The notes: generated by a model not told the origin, from the sequence alone. DNA of 64,000 bases from Azohydromonas aeria (GCF_009760915.1 NZ_VIDQ01000002.1:124001-188000), one strand, 5' to 3'. Counted from the first letter of the stretch, positions 1-8,572 are shown. Numbers and translations are program-made.

Positions 1-555
1 GGCCACGGCCAGCTCCACGCCGCCGAGCCTGGCATCGACTCGCAGCACGTTGTCCTGCCGAGCGACGTGGTGGCTGCTGAAGATGGACAGCGCGTTGTTG
101 TTTGGGTTGCCCTGGGGCTGGAAGCGCGCCGTCATGGTGTGCCCAATGGTGTACTGGCGACCAACGGTCAGGCCCCAGCTGGCACCGCGCAGGCCGACGT
201 GGACCTCGCGGCCGAAGAGGCGCGACGGCGTGGCGATCTGCCCGTAGTCGCCGGCGGGTGAGCCCTGCAGCGACGTGCCGGAGCTCGGGTCGAATCCGGC
301 CTCCATCGTGAAGAGGGCCGCCATGCCGTTGCCCAGTTCCTCCCGGCCACGGAAGCCCAGCCGGCTGCCGGTGAAGATGCCGTCCTCCATGGTGGTGAGC
401 GAGGCGCGGTTGGCGTCGGCGTTGTTGACATGGCGCACGGCCGCGTCCATGAGGCCGTAAATCACGACGCTGTTCGACTGCGCCGACGCGGCCGTTGCAC
501 AAAGCAAGCCGGCAGCGCCTACGGCGGCGGCAAGACCTTGAAAGGGTTTGTTCAC
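1..555 (-). CDS. Gram-negative porin (OmpC/Omp32-like), 3' end outside window
   Basis: Encodes the first 185 residues of a trimeric outer-membrane general porin. The frame starts at a GTG (553-555) with an AAGGAG box seven bases upstream. It opens with a signal peptide ending in ATAASAQ, then the typical mature N-terminus NSVVIYGLMDAAVRH. The motif SRLGFRGREELGNGMAALF and the FGREVHVGLRG and VGRQYTIG segments are hallmarks of the Burkholderiales porin_4 family. It is the last visible gene of a minus-strand run that carries two Bug receptors and a binding lipoprotein, so it may supply outer-membrane entry for the same solutes. The C-terminal strands lie beyond the left edge. The family assignment is firm; the solute is unknown. 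Confidence 0.9.
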   Translation of the reverse strand, partial: MNKPFQGLAAAVGAAGLLCATAASAQSNSVVIYGLMDAAVRHVNNADANRASLTTMEDGIFTGSRLGFRGREELGNGMAALFTMEAGFDPSSGTSLQGSPAGDYGQIATPSRLFGREVHVGLRGASWGLTVGRQYTIGHTMTARFQPQGNPNNNALSIFSSHHVARQDNVLRVDARLGGVELAVA

Positions 556-639
556 GGGTGTCTCCTTGTTGATTATCGGAATGCAGCAGCCCCGTCGGAC
601 GCTGACTGAAGCGCCGGCGGAAGCTGCGAGGGAAAGGTG

Positions 640-1464
640 TTAGAACTCGACGGCCTGACCGGGCACGGCAACGATGGCCTTCACGGGGCCGTTACCCAGG
701 GCCTCGACGAACTCCTTCGAGGTGCCCTTGGCCAGCGGATTGGCGCCGTAGTGCATGGGGATCACCGCACGCGGCTTGATCATCTGCGTCACCGCCCAGG
801 CTGCATCGGCAGGGTCCATCGTGAAGTGCCCGCCAATGGGCACCAGCGCGAGATCGGGCTTGTAGCGTTCTCCGATCAAGCGCATGTCACCGAACACGGC
901 CGTGTCGCCCGCGTGGTAGATCCGGAAGCCGTTTTCCAGCTCGGTGATCCAGCCCACCGGTTCGCCGCCGACATGCATCTCGTCCTTGTCGATGGCCGCG
1001 TTGTGCCACACCAACTCGGAGGAATGCTCTGCGTGCAGGGCCGTCACCTTGATGCCCGGCACCGGCGTGATGGTTCCACCCTTGTTCATGCGCGGCAGCA
1101 GCTTGTCCGGCAGCGCACCCAGCGTGGTGAGCGTCTGGTTCAGCCCGCCCGGTGCGCGGATCGGTGTGTCGTAGCGTTGGGCCAGCGCGGCCGCATCCGC
1201 GAAATGGTCCCAGTGCCCATGCGACACCAGCAGCACGTCGATCCGGCCAAACTTGTCGAGCTGCTTGTACTCGGGCGGCGTCAACGGGTTCTTCTGCAGC
1301 CAAGGATCCGTCACGATCACCTTGCCCCCTGGCGAGGTGATCTTGAACGCCGACTGTCCGAGCCACACCACTTCGACTCTGTCCTTCGGCGCGGGCACCT
1401 GCGCAAAGGCCATGCCGGCCACGGCGCACGACAACGCCGCAAGGAGGCACTTAAATCGGTTCAT
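640..1464 (-). CDS. Exported metallo-beta-lactamase-fold hydrolase (UlaG/UPF0173-like)
   Basis: A 274-residue protein with a cleavable signal peptide (residues 1-21, ending GMAFA). It carries the metal-binding motif SHGHWDHFAD near residue 80, a later HAEHSSE segment and a YHAGDTAVFGDM motif. This is the pattern of the MBL-fold L-ascorbate-6-P-lactonase-like (UlaG/UPF0173) group, which binds two metal ions and hydrolyses lactones or esters. An export signal is unusual for that group and suggests a periplasmic role. It follows a Bug receptor gene by 22 bases on the same strand and precedes the porin, so it is probably co-transcribed. The substrate cannot be read from the sequence. Confidence 0.8.
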   Translation of the reverse strand: MNRFKCLLAALSCAVAGMAFAQVPAPKDRVEVVWLGQSAFKITSPGGKVIVTDPWLQKNPLTPPEYKQLDKFGRIDVLLVSHGHWDHFADAAALAQRYDTPIRAPGGLNQTLTTLGALPDKLLPRMNKGGTITPVPGIKVTALHAEHSSELVWHNAAIDKDEMHVGGEPVGWITELENGFRIYHAGDTAVFGDMRLIGERYKPDLALVPIGGHFTMDPADAAWAVTQMIKPRAVIPMHYGANPLAKGTSKEFVEALGNGPVKAIVAVPGQAVEF

Positions 1465-1486
1465 GCCTGTCTCCTGCAGGCGATGG

Positions 1487-2467
1487 TCAGTCCGGTTTGA
1501 CGTTCCCAGCCTTCACCACCTCGGCCCAGCGCGGGATCTCGCGCGCGATCAGCTCGCCGAAAGCCTTCGGGGCGGTGGGCGTGGGGATCGCGCCTTCCTT
1601 GGCCATTTGCTCGGCCACCGAGGATGTCTGCAGCGCCTTGTTGATCTCCGCGTTGAGCCGGACCACGACCGCGTCGGGCGTCCCGGCCGGCGCGACAATG
1701 CCGTACCACTGGTCGGCATCGAAGCCGGCAAAGCCGCGCTCCGCCACGGTCGGCACGTCCGGCAGCGAGGGCAACCGCTGCAGGCTGGAGACTGCCAGCG
1801 CGCGCAGCCGGCCGTTGCGTACCTGCGGCAGTACCACGGGCGCGCCCGTGAACGTGGCATCCACCTGCCCGGCGATCAGATCGTTCATGGACGGCGCCGT
1901 GCCCCGGTAGGGGATGTGCAGCATGGGGAACTTGGCCTTGAGCTTCAGGTACTCAAAGGCAATGTTCGCGGCGCTGCCGTTGCCGCCTGAAGAATAGGTC
2001 AGCTTGCCCGGCTGGGACCGCGCCGTCTTTACCAAGTCTTCCAGCGTCCTGATCGGCGAATTCGCGTTCACAACCAGAACGTTGGGCACGCGTGCCACCC
2101 AGGCCACGGGCACGAAGCTCTTGATCGGGTCGTAGGGCAGCTTGGGGTAGAGCGCGGGGTTGACCGCCAGCGTGCCGATATGGCCCATGAGCAGCGTGTT
2201 GCCGTCCGCCTGCGCGCGCGCCGCCTCGCCCGCGCCCAGCGAACCGCCGGCGCCGGCCTTGTTGTCGATCACCACCGTCTGCCCCAGTGCGGGGCCGAGA
2301 TGGGCGCCGATGGCACGCGCAAGGATGTCGGTGGACCCCCCCGGCGGGAAGGGAACGATCAGCCGCAACTGCTTGGCCGTCTGCGCCCGCACCGCCGGCG
2401 CGGCTACGGACGCCAGGGCGCCCAGCAAGATCGCTCGGCGCATGCGGGCATGGTCCTTGTGTGTCAT
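1487..2467 (-). CDS. Bug-family (TctC) periplasmic receptor
   Basis: A 326-residue tripartite-tricarboxylate-family solute receptor. I start it at the ATG of MTHKDHARMRR because an AAGGAGACGACA ribosome site lies just upstream; the frame is open further but the extra sequence is not protein-like. An arginine-led signal peptide ends at VRAQ. The diagnostic VPFPPGGSTDILAR loop and PGAGGSLG segment follow, with FVPVAWVARVPNVLVVN and a C-terminal FGELIAREIPRWAEVVKAGNVKPD. Such receptors bind carboxylates or aromatic acids in the periplasm. No TctA/TctB membrane subunits are encoded in the window, so this is an orphan receptor. Confidence 0.92.
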   Translation of the reverse strand: MTHKDHARMRRAILLGALASVAAPAVRAQTAKQLRLIVPFPPGGSTDILARAIGAHLGPALGQTVVIDNKAGAGGSLGAGEAARAQADGNTLLMGHIGTLAVNPALYPKLPYDPIKSFVPVAWVARVPNVLVVNANSPIRTLEDLVKTARSQPGKLTYSSGGNGSAANIAFEYLKLKAKFPMLHIPYRGTAPSMNDLIAGQVDATFTGAPVVLPQVRNGRLRALAVSSLQRLPSLPDVPTVAERGFAGFDADQWYGIVAPAGTPDAVVVRLNAEINKALQTSSVAEQMAKEGAIPTPTAPKAFGELIAREIPRWAEVVKAGNVKPD

Positions 2468-2498
2468 TGTCGTCTCCTTGATCTTCATTGACGGCCAC

Positions 2499-3350
2499 TC
2501 AGCGGGCCTGCGGCTCGGCCAGGCCTCTGAGCCCGGCACGCTCGGCGGCGCGCTGCACCAGACCCTGGCTGCGCACCGACGCGGCGAAGCGATCGAGATA
2601 GGGCTTGCCGCCTTCGCGCCCCTTGGGCACTGCGATGGCCAGCAGCTCGGTGCCCCAGCGGCCCTCGAGCACGCGCGCGCCGGGCAAGCCATCGGCGAGC
2701 TGGAACAGGATGCCCTTGTTGGTGGCAAAGGCGTCGATGCGGCGCTCCTTGAGCATGTCGGTTGCCGCCTTCAGCGAAGGCGCCGGCACCAGGCTGGCGT
2801 GGACGAAAGTGCGACCAAGGGCCGCCTGGGAACTGCTGCCCTGGCTGACGCCGACACGGATGCCAGACCGGTCCACATCCGCCAGTGACGCCACCGGGGA
2901 GCCCGGCAACACCAGGTAGCCGAGCTCCAGGGCCACCAGCGGCTCGGTGATGTCCACCAGCGCGGCACGGGACGCCGTGGCATTGGTGATGGTCATGTCG
3001 GCCCGAGCCGTCCTCAGCGCCTCCACCACCTGCTCCACGCGCTCGAACTCGACAAGCTGCACCGGCACGCCCAGGCGCAGCGCCAGTTCACGACCGATCT
3101 CCACGCTCAATCCGCGCGCCTCGTCGCTGCCGGGCCGGCGCACGAGCGAAGTGGGACTGCCCGGATACACGGCCACGCGCAGCACACCGCTGGGCGCCAG
3201 CACTTGGCTCGCCTCGGCGCTGGCGGGTGCTGCGACCGAGTGGCTGGTGGCCGAAGGCCCCGGCGCTTGGCAGCCGGTCAGCACTGCGGCACCCAACAGC
3301 AGCGGCGCGACCAGCCGCGAGAACCGCAAGCCCATGTCCATCCTCATCAT
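2499..3350 (-). CDS. Solute-binding lipoprotein, SBP_bac_3 family
   Basis: About 283 residues with a lipoprotein signal (LLLGAAVLTGC lipobox) followed by a low-complexity Ala/Ser linker. The body is a family 3 extracellular solute-binding fold: GVLRVAVYPG at the start of lobe 1, ARGLSVEIGRELALRLGVPVQLVEF, ADMTITNATASRA, then IRVGVSQGSSSQAAL in lobe 2. Family 3 proteins usually serve polar amino-acid ABC importers, but no permease or ATPase is nearby. It sits between two Bug receptor genes with short gaps. The start is uncertain: several ATGs and a TTG lie within 12 codons (3362 to about 3335), and I chose the first ATG. Confidence 0.82.
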   Translation of the reverse strand: MMRMDMGLRFSRLVAPLLLGAAVLTGCQAPGPSATSHSVAAPASAEASQVLAPSGVLRVAVYPGSPTSLVRRPGSDEARGLSVEIGRELALRLGVPVQLVEFERVEQVVEALRTARADMTITNATASRAALVDITEPLVALELGYLVLPGSPVASLADVDRSGIRVGVSQGSSSQAALGRTFVHASLVPAPSLKAATDMLKERRIDAFATNKGILFQLADGLPGARVLEGRWGTELLAIAVPKGREGGKPYLDRFAASVRSQGLVQRAAERAGLRGLAEPQAR

Positions 3351-3358
3351 CGCCGCGC

Positions 3359-4327
3359 TCAATCCGGCTTGATGCCCGCATCGCGGATCAGCTTGCCGTA
3401 GCGTTCCTGTTCGCGGCGCAGCATGTCGGCGAACTGGGCCGTGGAACCGGGCACCACCTCGCCGCCGGCTGCAGCCAGCCGCTGCTGCATCTCGGGCGTA
3501 GCCAGGGCCTTCTGCACTTCCTGGTGCAGCCGCGTCACCACCGCGCTGGGCAGGCCCGCCGGGCCCACGAGCCCGTACCAGACCGAGGCCTCGAAGCCGG
3601 CGAAGCCGGACTCGGCGATGGTCGGCACGTCCGGGAAAATGGGCGAGCGCTTGTCGCTGAGCACGGCCAGCACGCGCAGCTTGCCCGACTTGACGTGTGG
3701 CAGCACTTCCAGGGCATTGACCGCCACCGTCTGGACGTGACCCGCGATGACGTCCGTGATCGCCTGCGAGCCTCCCTTGTACGGCACATGCGTCAGCTCG
3801 ATGCCAGCGGCCCGTTGGAACAGCTCGACCGCAAGGTGCGGCGTGGCGCCGTTGCCCGGCGTGCCGTAGTTGATGGACCCGGGCTTGGCCTTCGACTGTG
3901 CAATCAGCGCCTTGATCGAATCGATCCCCGCCTGCGCGTTGGCTGCCAGCACCACGGGCACGCGCCCGACCTGCGCAATGGGCGTGACGCGGCTCAGGTC
4001 ATAAGGCGGGGGCTGGAACAGCGTCACGTTGGCCGCCAGCGCATTGGCGGCCAGCATCAGGTTGTAGCCATCGGCCGGGCTATCGATCAGCGTCTTGATG
4101 GCGATGTTGGTTGCCGCCCCGGGCTTGTTTTCTACCAGGACCGTTTGCCCCAGACTGGCCTGCAGGTGCTGCCCCACGGCCCGGGCAATGATGTCCACCG
4201 CGCCGCCCGGGCTATAGCCGACCAGGATGCGAACAGGCCTGACGGGAAAGCCCTGGGCGCTCGCAGCCGTGCCAGCGCCAAGGGCCAATGCGGCGACAAG
4301 CGCCTGTCGTCGAGTGATGATGTTCAT
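3359..4327 (-). CDS. Bug-family (TctC) periplasmic receptor
   Basis: A 322-residue Bug receptor with an N-terminal signal (MNIITRRQALVAALALGAG, cleavage near TAASAQG). The ligand-loop motif GYSPGGAVDIIARAVGQHL, NKPGAATNIAIK and PFP-type lobe 2 segments (GTPGNGATPHLAVELF, PDVPTIAESGFAGFEASVWYGLVGPAGLP) are complete. It is the first gene of a five-gene minus-strand run (this gene, lipoprotein, second Bug, MBL hydrolase, porin). The 500-base gap upstream, containing the terminator of the preceding Bug gene, should hold its promoter. Ligand unknown. Confidence 0.92.
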   Translation of the reverse strand: MNIITRRQALVAALALGAGTAASAQGFPVRPVRILVGYSPGGAVDIIARAVGQHLQASLGQTVLVENKPGAATNIAIKTLIDSPADGYNLMLAANALAANVTLFQPPPYDLSRVTPIAQVGRVPVVLAANAQAGIDSIKALIAQSKAKPGSINYGTPGNGATPHLAVELFQRAAGIELTHVPYKGGSQAITDVIAGHVQTVAVNALEVLPHVKSGKLRVLAVLSDKRSPIFPDVPTIAESGFAGFEASVWYGLVGPAGLPSAVVTRLHQEVQKALATPEMQQRLAAAGGEVVPGSTAQFADMLRREQERYGKLIRDAGIKPD

Positions 4328-4843
4328 GAACCGTTTCCCAGAACTACGTTCCTTGAGACCAACAGCAGCTTCTCGGCCAAGCACTTCAGTGCGTACTTGT
4401 AGAAGCTGTCCAGCGAAGTGATCGGGCGAAATGCGGGGCGACGCCACGAAGCGTGCCACCGCACGGCACGCAGCCTTGCAGACCAAGGTGCAGACTGTCT
4501 ATGGCACATGCAAGCCAAGCCCTGCGCAACGATACCAATGGGTGCATGGAGACTTGCAACCAATTTGCGCATGGCGCACAACAAAGTTGTACGAGCAACT
4601 TGACGATGGGCCTGAAACGAAAAAGCCGAGTTGCCGAGTACGCTGCAGGCCACAGCGGCACTGCACGGCCCGGCAACTCGGGACAACCGGGCGATGAAGC
4701 CGAACAGGCACCATCCAGTGCCAGCCCTCTTGGACCACACATGGATGAAATGCCTGCGCATTCAGGCTTTGCGCCGGCGAACATGAAGAGACAGAGGCCT
4801 TTCGTCGGGGCTTCGTATCGTCTTACGGTCGCCGGCCATTCGA
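4328..4843. other. Intergenic region with no convincing gene
   Basis: This stretch separates two minus-strand Bug receptor genes. Short frames on both strands lack family features, and their codon use resembles noncoding shadow. Its one clear structure is the inverted repeat at 4626-4681, annotated separately. The part nearest 4328 must carry the promoter of the downstream five-gene run, but I cannot fix its boxes. Confidence 0.6.
4616..4681 (-). terminator. Rho-independent-like terminator after the 4844-5827 Bug gene
   Basis: Perfect 11-base inverted repeat: CCGAGTTGCCG at 4626-4636 and CGGCAACTCGG at 4671-4681. Read on the minus strand the second arm is followed directly by CTTTTTCGTTTC. 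The 34-base loop is long but GC-rich and may fold further. It lies about 160 bases beyond the stop of the Bug receptor gene, so it probably ends that transcript. Confidence 0.6.
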
Positions 4844-5827
4844 TCAATCCAAGGACACCTTTGCGCGCTTGATCACGTCGGCGTACTTGGCCGACTCGGA
4901 GGCGACGAAGGCGCTGAACTGCTCGCGCGTGGCCGGGAAAGGCTCGTAGCCGAAGGTGGCGTAGCGCTGCTTGATCTCCGGGTCGGCCAACGCCTCGTTG
5001 ATGTCCTTCTGGATCTTCTCGGCCACCGGCTTGGGCAGGCCCTTCGGGGCGGCGATCACGGTCCAGCCCGTGACCTCGTAGCCGGCCGGCCCGCCCGACT
5101 CGGCCACGGTGGGCACGTCCGGGAAGGCGGCCAGGCGCTTTGGGGCGGTCACGGCAATGAACTTCACCTTGCCCGCTCGTTGCAGCGGGCCGGCGGTGGC
5201 CAGCGAGCCCAGCGACCAGTCGAGCTCGCCCGAAGCCACCGCGGCGTAGAGCTGCGAAGTCTCCTTGTAGACCACGTGCTGCATCTGCGTGCCGGTCATC
5301 GACTCCAGCAGTGCCGATCCCAGGTGCACCGGATTGCCCACCGACCAGGAGCCGTAGTTCAGCGCCGTCGGCCGCGCCTTGGCGTCGGCCACGATGTCGC
5401 CAACCGTCTTGTACTTGCTGCCCGCGCCCACGCCAACGAAGAAGTAGTTGCGGAACAGCGGCGCGGCGACGTCGAAGTCCTTGGCTGCGTCGTAGGGCAG
5501 CTTCTTGAACAGGTGCGGATAGGCCGCGAGGTGCACGTTGTCAATCTGTATCAGGTCGTGGCCATCAGTGGCGCCGCGCTTGAAGGCGTCAATGGCGATA
5601 AAGCCGTTGGCGCCGGGCTTGTTCTCGATGACGACCGGCTTGCCCCACTTCTTCTGCAGCCGCTCGGCCACCAGGCGCAACACCGCCTCAGGGCCGGCAC
5701 CGGCCGGGAAAGGCGTGAGGATGCGCACCGGCTTCGTGGGGAATTCCTGTGCATGCGCCGTACCGGCGCCAAGCAGCGACAGGGCAGCCAGCGCCGTGCC
5801 GGCCAGCAGGGAAAATGCATTCTTCAT
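4844..5827 (-). CDS. Bug-family (TctC) periplasmic receptor
   Basis: A 327-residue receptor starting MKNAFSLLAGTALAALSLLG with cleavage at HAQ. It has the family's RILTPFPAGAGPEAVLRLVAERLQ loop, a PGANGFIAIDAFK segment and FPDVPTVAESGGPAGYEVTGWTVIAAPKGLP. The loop reads AGAGPE rather than the more usual PPGGxxD, so the aspartate that often contacts the ligand carboxylate is Glu or displaced here. A GGAGACACCCC ribosome site precedes the ATG. It sits alone between the tannase-family gene and the next Bug-led run, with its own terminator. Ligand unknown. Confidence 0.9.
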   Translation of the reverse strand: MKNAFSLLAGTALAALSLLGAGTAHAQEFPTKPVRILTPFPAGAGPEAVLRLVAERLQKKWGKPVVIENKPGANGFIAIDAFKRGATDGHDLIQIDNVHLAAYPHLFKKLPYDAAKDFDVAAPLFRNYFFVGVGAGSKYKTVGDIVADAKARPTALNYGSWSVGNPVHLGSALLESMTGTQMQHVVYKETSQLYAAVASGELDWSLGSLATAGPLQRAGKVKFIAVTAPKRLAAFPDVPTVAESGGPAGYEVTGWTVIAAPKGLPKPVAEKIQKDINEALADPEIKQRYATFGYEPFPATREQFSAFVASESAKYADVIKRAKVSLD

Positions 5828-5914
5828 GGGGTGTCTCCTGGAGCTTAATGGTCTATGGGGCCGGGACAGCGCGAAGCCGGGGCGGCTACCCGCTGTCCGC
5901 GGCGTAGCGGCGAA

Positions 5915-7672
5915 TTACAGCGCCGTGCAGGTGAAGTTGGCCGCGTCGTTGGCCTGGGCCTGGCTCGGATTGGCCGGGCCGGTGTACTTCGGGTAGCTGC
6001 CGTACTGACACAGCGGACGGGTGCGGCCGGCAGTAGCGGCATCGGTGGTGTTGCCCTCGACGGCGACCAGCTGGCCCGGCGCCTGGGCCTTCTCGACCCA
6101 GGCCTCCAGCGCGGAAAGCAGGTCGGCCTTGGCGTTGAAGATGCCTTGGCCATGGCCCTTGCCCGGGATCAGGTAGAAGCGCGCGAACTCGTCCACCTTG
6201 GACTGGCCGTTGGCCGCCACGAGCTTGTTCCAGTAGGCGATGGTGTTGTAAGGAGTGATCGAGTCGTCGATGGTGCCGTGCGTGAGCAGCATCTTGGCGC
6301 CCTTGGCCGCGAAGCGGCTGAGGTCGGTGCTGACGGCATCGGTCCAGAACGAGACCTGCTGGATGCGGCCGACCCAGAGATTCGGGTCGAAGGCCAGCGG
6401 GTCGGCGCTCAGGTTCTGGGTGATGAAGCCCGTGACCGCGCCCTTGCCGGGGAAGTACTGGAACGCCGTGCCGTCGGGCACGAACGGAATCTTGCTGGCG
6501 TCGGCGGTGTTGGTCTTGCCCAGGTGATTGCCCAGGAAGGTGGCCCCTTCGAGGATCGGCCACTTCGGGTAGGTGGTGCTGCCGCCGTAGAACGCGAAGC
6601 CGTACTGCACCGGCGAGCCGATCTTTTCGACGGCCGCGATCTGCGCGTCGGAGAAGCAGTTGTCGCCGGTGTCGGCGCCGCCGGCGCAGCGCAGCGTGGA
6701 CTTGACCGTGTCGAGCGTGAAGGCCTGGTTGCAGGCCGGCACGTTGCTGATGATGCCGTCGCTGACGCCGTCCAGGCCGTCGCAGGCGGTGCGCACGGCG
6801 GCCACGAGCGTGGCTATCTTGGCCGGGTTGCTCCAGGCCGTGCTGGCCACGCCCGACTGGTTGCCATAGATGGCCTTGGCCTGCGACAGCGCGCCCTGCC
6901 ACATGTTCTGTGGGTTGTAGGCCGGGTAGTTGGCGATCACGCCTTCGTAATCGTCGGGGTAGCGCTGCGCCGCATCGAAGGCCTCGTGGCCGCCCTGCGA
7001 GCCACCGGCGAAGTAGGTGAACTTCGGCTTCTGGCCGTACATCAGTTGCGTGAGGGCCTTCGCCACGTCCACGGTCTTCTTGACCTGCTGCTGGCCGAAG
7101 TTCAGCAGTTCCTCCTGGTTGAGGGCGAAGCTGGTGTCGAAGGGCGGCTTGCCGGTGGAGCTGTGGCCCGAGTCGCTGCCCAGCGTGACGTAGCCGCGAG
7201 CCAGCGGCGTGGCGATGTTGGCCGGACCCTCGCTGAACTGGGCCAGGCCCGTGACGACCGAGCCGTTGGTGCCGCCGCCGCCGTACTGCAACGCGCGCTG
7301 GTTCCAGGACTTGGGCAGGTTGACTTCGAAACGGATCGGCGACGCCGTGGGGTCCACCGGCCAGATGTTGCCCGTGACGAGACAGTAGTTACGTGCCTGG
7401 CCGGCCGAGTCGGTGTCCGTGGTGTCGGTGGCCGTGATGACGGCAGCGCCCGTGGTGGGCAGCCCGATGGCGCTGCTCGGGATAGTCTGCCCCACCAGGT
7501 TGGCGCAGGGCAGCTTCTGCTCAATGCTGGTCAGCGTGGTGGTCGTCGGTGTTGTCGGCGTGGTGGTCGTCGTTGTGTCGCCGCCGTCGCCTCCACAAGC
7601 TACGAGGGCGAGCAGCGGGATGGCCAGTGCAATCGGGGTCAGCGGGCTGTGGAACTTCGGGGTTGCCGGCAC
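5915..7672 (-). CDS. Tannase/feruloyl-esterase-family lipoprotein
   Basis: A 585-residue secreted ester hydrolase of the tannase family. The N-terminus has a lipobox (LLALVAC, Cys26), a Gly/Asp patch and a Thr/Pro-rich linker (residues 32-48), so it is probably anchored to the outer membrane. The nucleophile elbow GGSQGGHE puts Ser at 225, and CDGLDGVSDGIISN (297-310) matches the family calcium site. Candidate acid and base are Asp469/470 (HGTIDDSITPY) and His507 (PGKGHGQG). Unlike classical members, the residue before Ser is Gly and the one after His is Gly, so the conserved disulfide linking serine and histidine loops is absent. The neighbouring Bug receptor could take up a released aromatic acid. 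Confidence 0.88.
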   Translation of the reverse strand: MPATPKFHSPLTPIALAIPLLALVACGGDGGDTTTTTTPTTPTTTTLTSIEQKLPCANLVGQTIPSSAIGLPTTGAAVITATDTTDTDSAGQARNYCLVTGNIWPVDPTASPIRFEVNLPKSWNQRALQYGGGGTNGSVVTGLAQFSEGPANIATPLARGYVTLGSDSGHSSTGKPPFDTSFALNQEELLNFGQQQVKKTVDVAKALTQLMYGQKPKFTYFAGGSQGGHEAFDAAQRYPDDYEGVIANYPAYNPQNMWQGALSQAKAIYGNQSGVASTAWSNPAKIATLVAAVRTACDGLDGVSDGIISNVPACNQAFTLDTVKSTLRCAGGADTGDNCFSDAQIAAVEKIGSPVQYGFAFYGGSTTYPKWPILEGATFLGNHLGKTNTADASKIPFVPDGTAFQYFPGKGAVTGFITQNLSADPLAFDPNLWVGRIQQVSFWTDAVSTDLSRFAAKGAKMLLTHGTIDDSITPYNTIAYWNKLVAANGQSKVDEFARFYLIPGKGHGQGIFNAKADLLSALEAWVEKAQAPGQLVAVEGNTTDAATAGRTRPLCQYGSYPKYTGPANPSQAQANDAANFTCTAL

Positions 7673-8053
7673 GGAAAACGTCTCCTTGGGGTGTGCGTCG
7701 TGACTGCTGGCGCAAGCACTTCGGGCGCGCTGGCCGTTTGATCTGCGTCACTGCGCCGCGACTTTATGGAGGCCCGGCGGTACCCATAAGATGACAAAAC
7801 ACGAAGCGCGATAACCGGCCGATATAAGGTGAACACCTAATACGGCACGCGTTGCCTCTACCTGCGGGCTGCTGACGGCGACGCCGCTGCGACAGCGCCG
7901 TAGTTCCCTGTTTGTTGGTGCCGCCATGCAGCAGCAACAGCATCGACAGGAGCAACGCCTTGGCTTGTTCGTGTTCGTGTTCGGCGACGAACGTGCAGCA
8001 GTCCACCGCAGCCAGCATCCGTCATGAGGGACTTCTCTGGAATGGGAACCGGC
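7673..8053. other. Intergenic region between tannase-family gene and marR
   Basis: No gene is convincing here; overlapping short frames on the minus strand look like noise. It carries one copy of a dispersed 31-base element (7785-7815) and should contain the promoter of the tannase-family gene. Confidence 0.55.
7785..7815. repeat. Dispersed 31-base element, copy 1
   Basis: Begins with CATAAGATGACA and ends with GCGCGATAAC. The same 12-base start and 10-base end, at the same spacing, recur at 11225-11255. By eye 26 of 31 positions match. It lies 113-143 bases upstream of the tannase-family start on the opposite strand. Function unknown. Confidence 0.6.
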
Positions 8054-8512
8054 TCATGACGATTCGGCCGATGCACCCCCAGCCAGCCGCTGCAGCAGCA
8101 CGGCCAGCTGCGCCTGCTCCTGGGTCTCCAGTGTCGAGAGCAGCGCCCGCGCCAGAGCCCGGCGCTCCTGTCGCAGCCGAGCATGCACGGCTGCGCCGGC
8201 CGGGGTGACCTGGAGACACTGAGCGCGCGCGTCCTGGGGGTGAGGATCACGGCGTAGGTAGCCGTCCTTCTCCAACTGCTGCAGCAGCCGCGTGACCTGG
8301 CCCTTGTCACGTCCGCTGTGGCGCGCCAAGTCGCCAGCCGTACAGCCAGGATGGTCCGCGATGTGGCGCAGCGCGCGCAGTTCCATCGACCCCAGGGGCA
8401 GCCGGGCTTCGCGCATGGCGCGGTGCATTTCGGCGTGAAACATGTGTAGCAGCGCGTCGAGCTGCTCCACCACGGCATCGGCCACATCGGCGGCATGGGT
8501 CCTTGCAGGCAT
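8054..8512 (-). CDS. MarR-family transcriptional regulator
   Basis: A 152-residue winged-helix repressor. The core reads LGSMELRALRHIADHPGCTAGDLARHSGRDKGQVTRLLQQLEKDGYLRRDPHPQDARAQCLQVTPAG, which is the standard MarR HTH plus wing (DPxDxR variant), followed by dimerisation helices. An upstream TTG (8527) could extend it by five codons; I prefer ATG 8512 because the longer start would run into the divergent promoter. It is transcribed away from the siderophore-reductase and exporter genes, and a palindrome sits between that operon's -35 and -10. It therefore probably represses the operon and responds to a small effector, perhaps a siderophore or drug. Confidence 0.9.
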   Translation of the reverse strand: MPARTHAADVADAVVEQLDALLHMFHAEMHRAMREARLPLGSMELRALRHIADHPGCTAGDLARHSGRDKGQVTRLLQQLEKDGYLRRDPHPQDARAQCLQVTPAGAAVHARLRQERRALARALLSTLETQEQAQLAVLLQRLAGGASAESS

Positions 8513-8514
8513 GG

Positions 8515-8544
8515 TTGACAGTATCAAGTTTATAGCGGACTATA
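8515..8544 (+). promoter_or_regulatory. Promoter with embedded MarR-type operator
   Basis: TTGACA (8515-8520), a 17-base spacer and GACTAT (8538-8543) give a sigma-70 promoter reading into the siderophore-interacting gene at 8573. A perfect inverted repeat, TATAG-CGGA-CTATA (8531-8544), overlaps the spacer end and -10. Flanking AAGT (8526-8529) and ACTT (8550-8553) may extend the dyad. A regulator bound there would block RNA polymerase, which fits repression by the divergent MarR protein. Confidence 0.6.
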
Positions 8545-8572
8545 TGTTGACTTTATCAAGTTACTGGATCTT

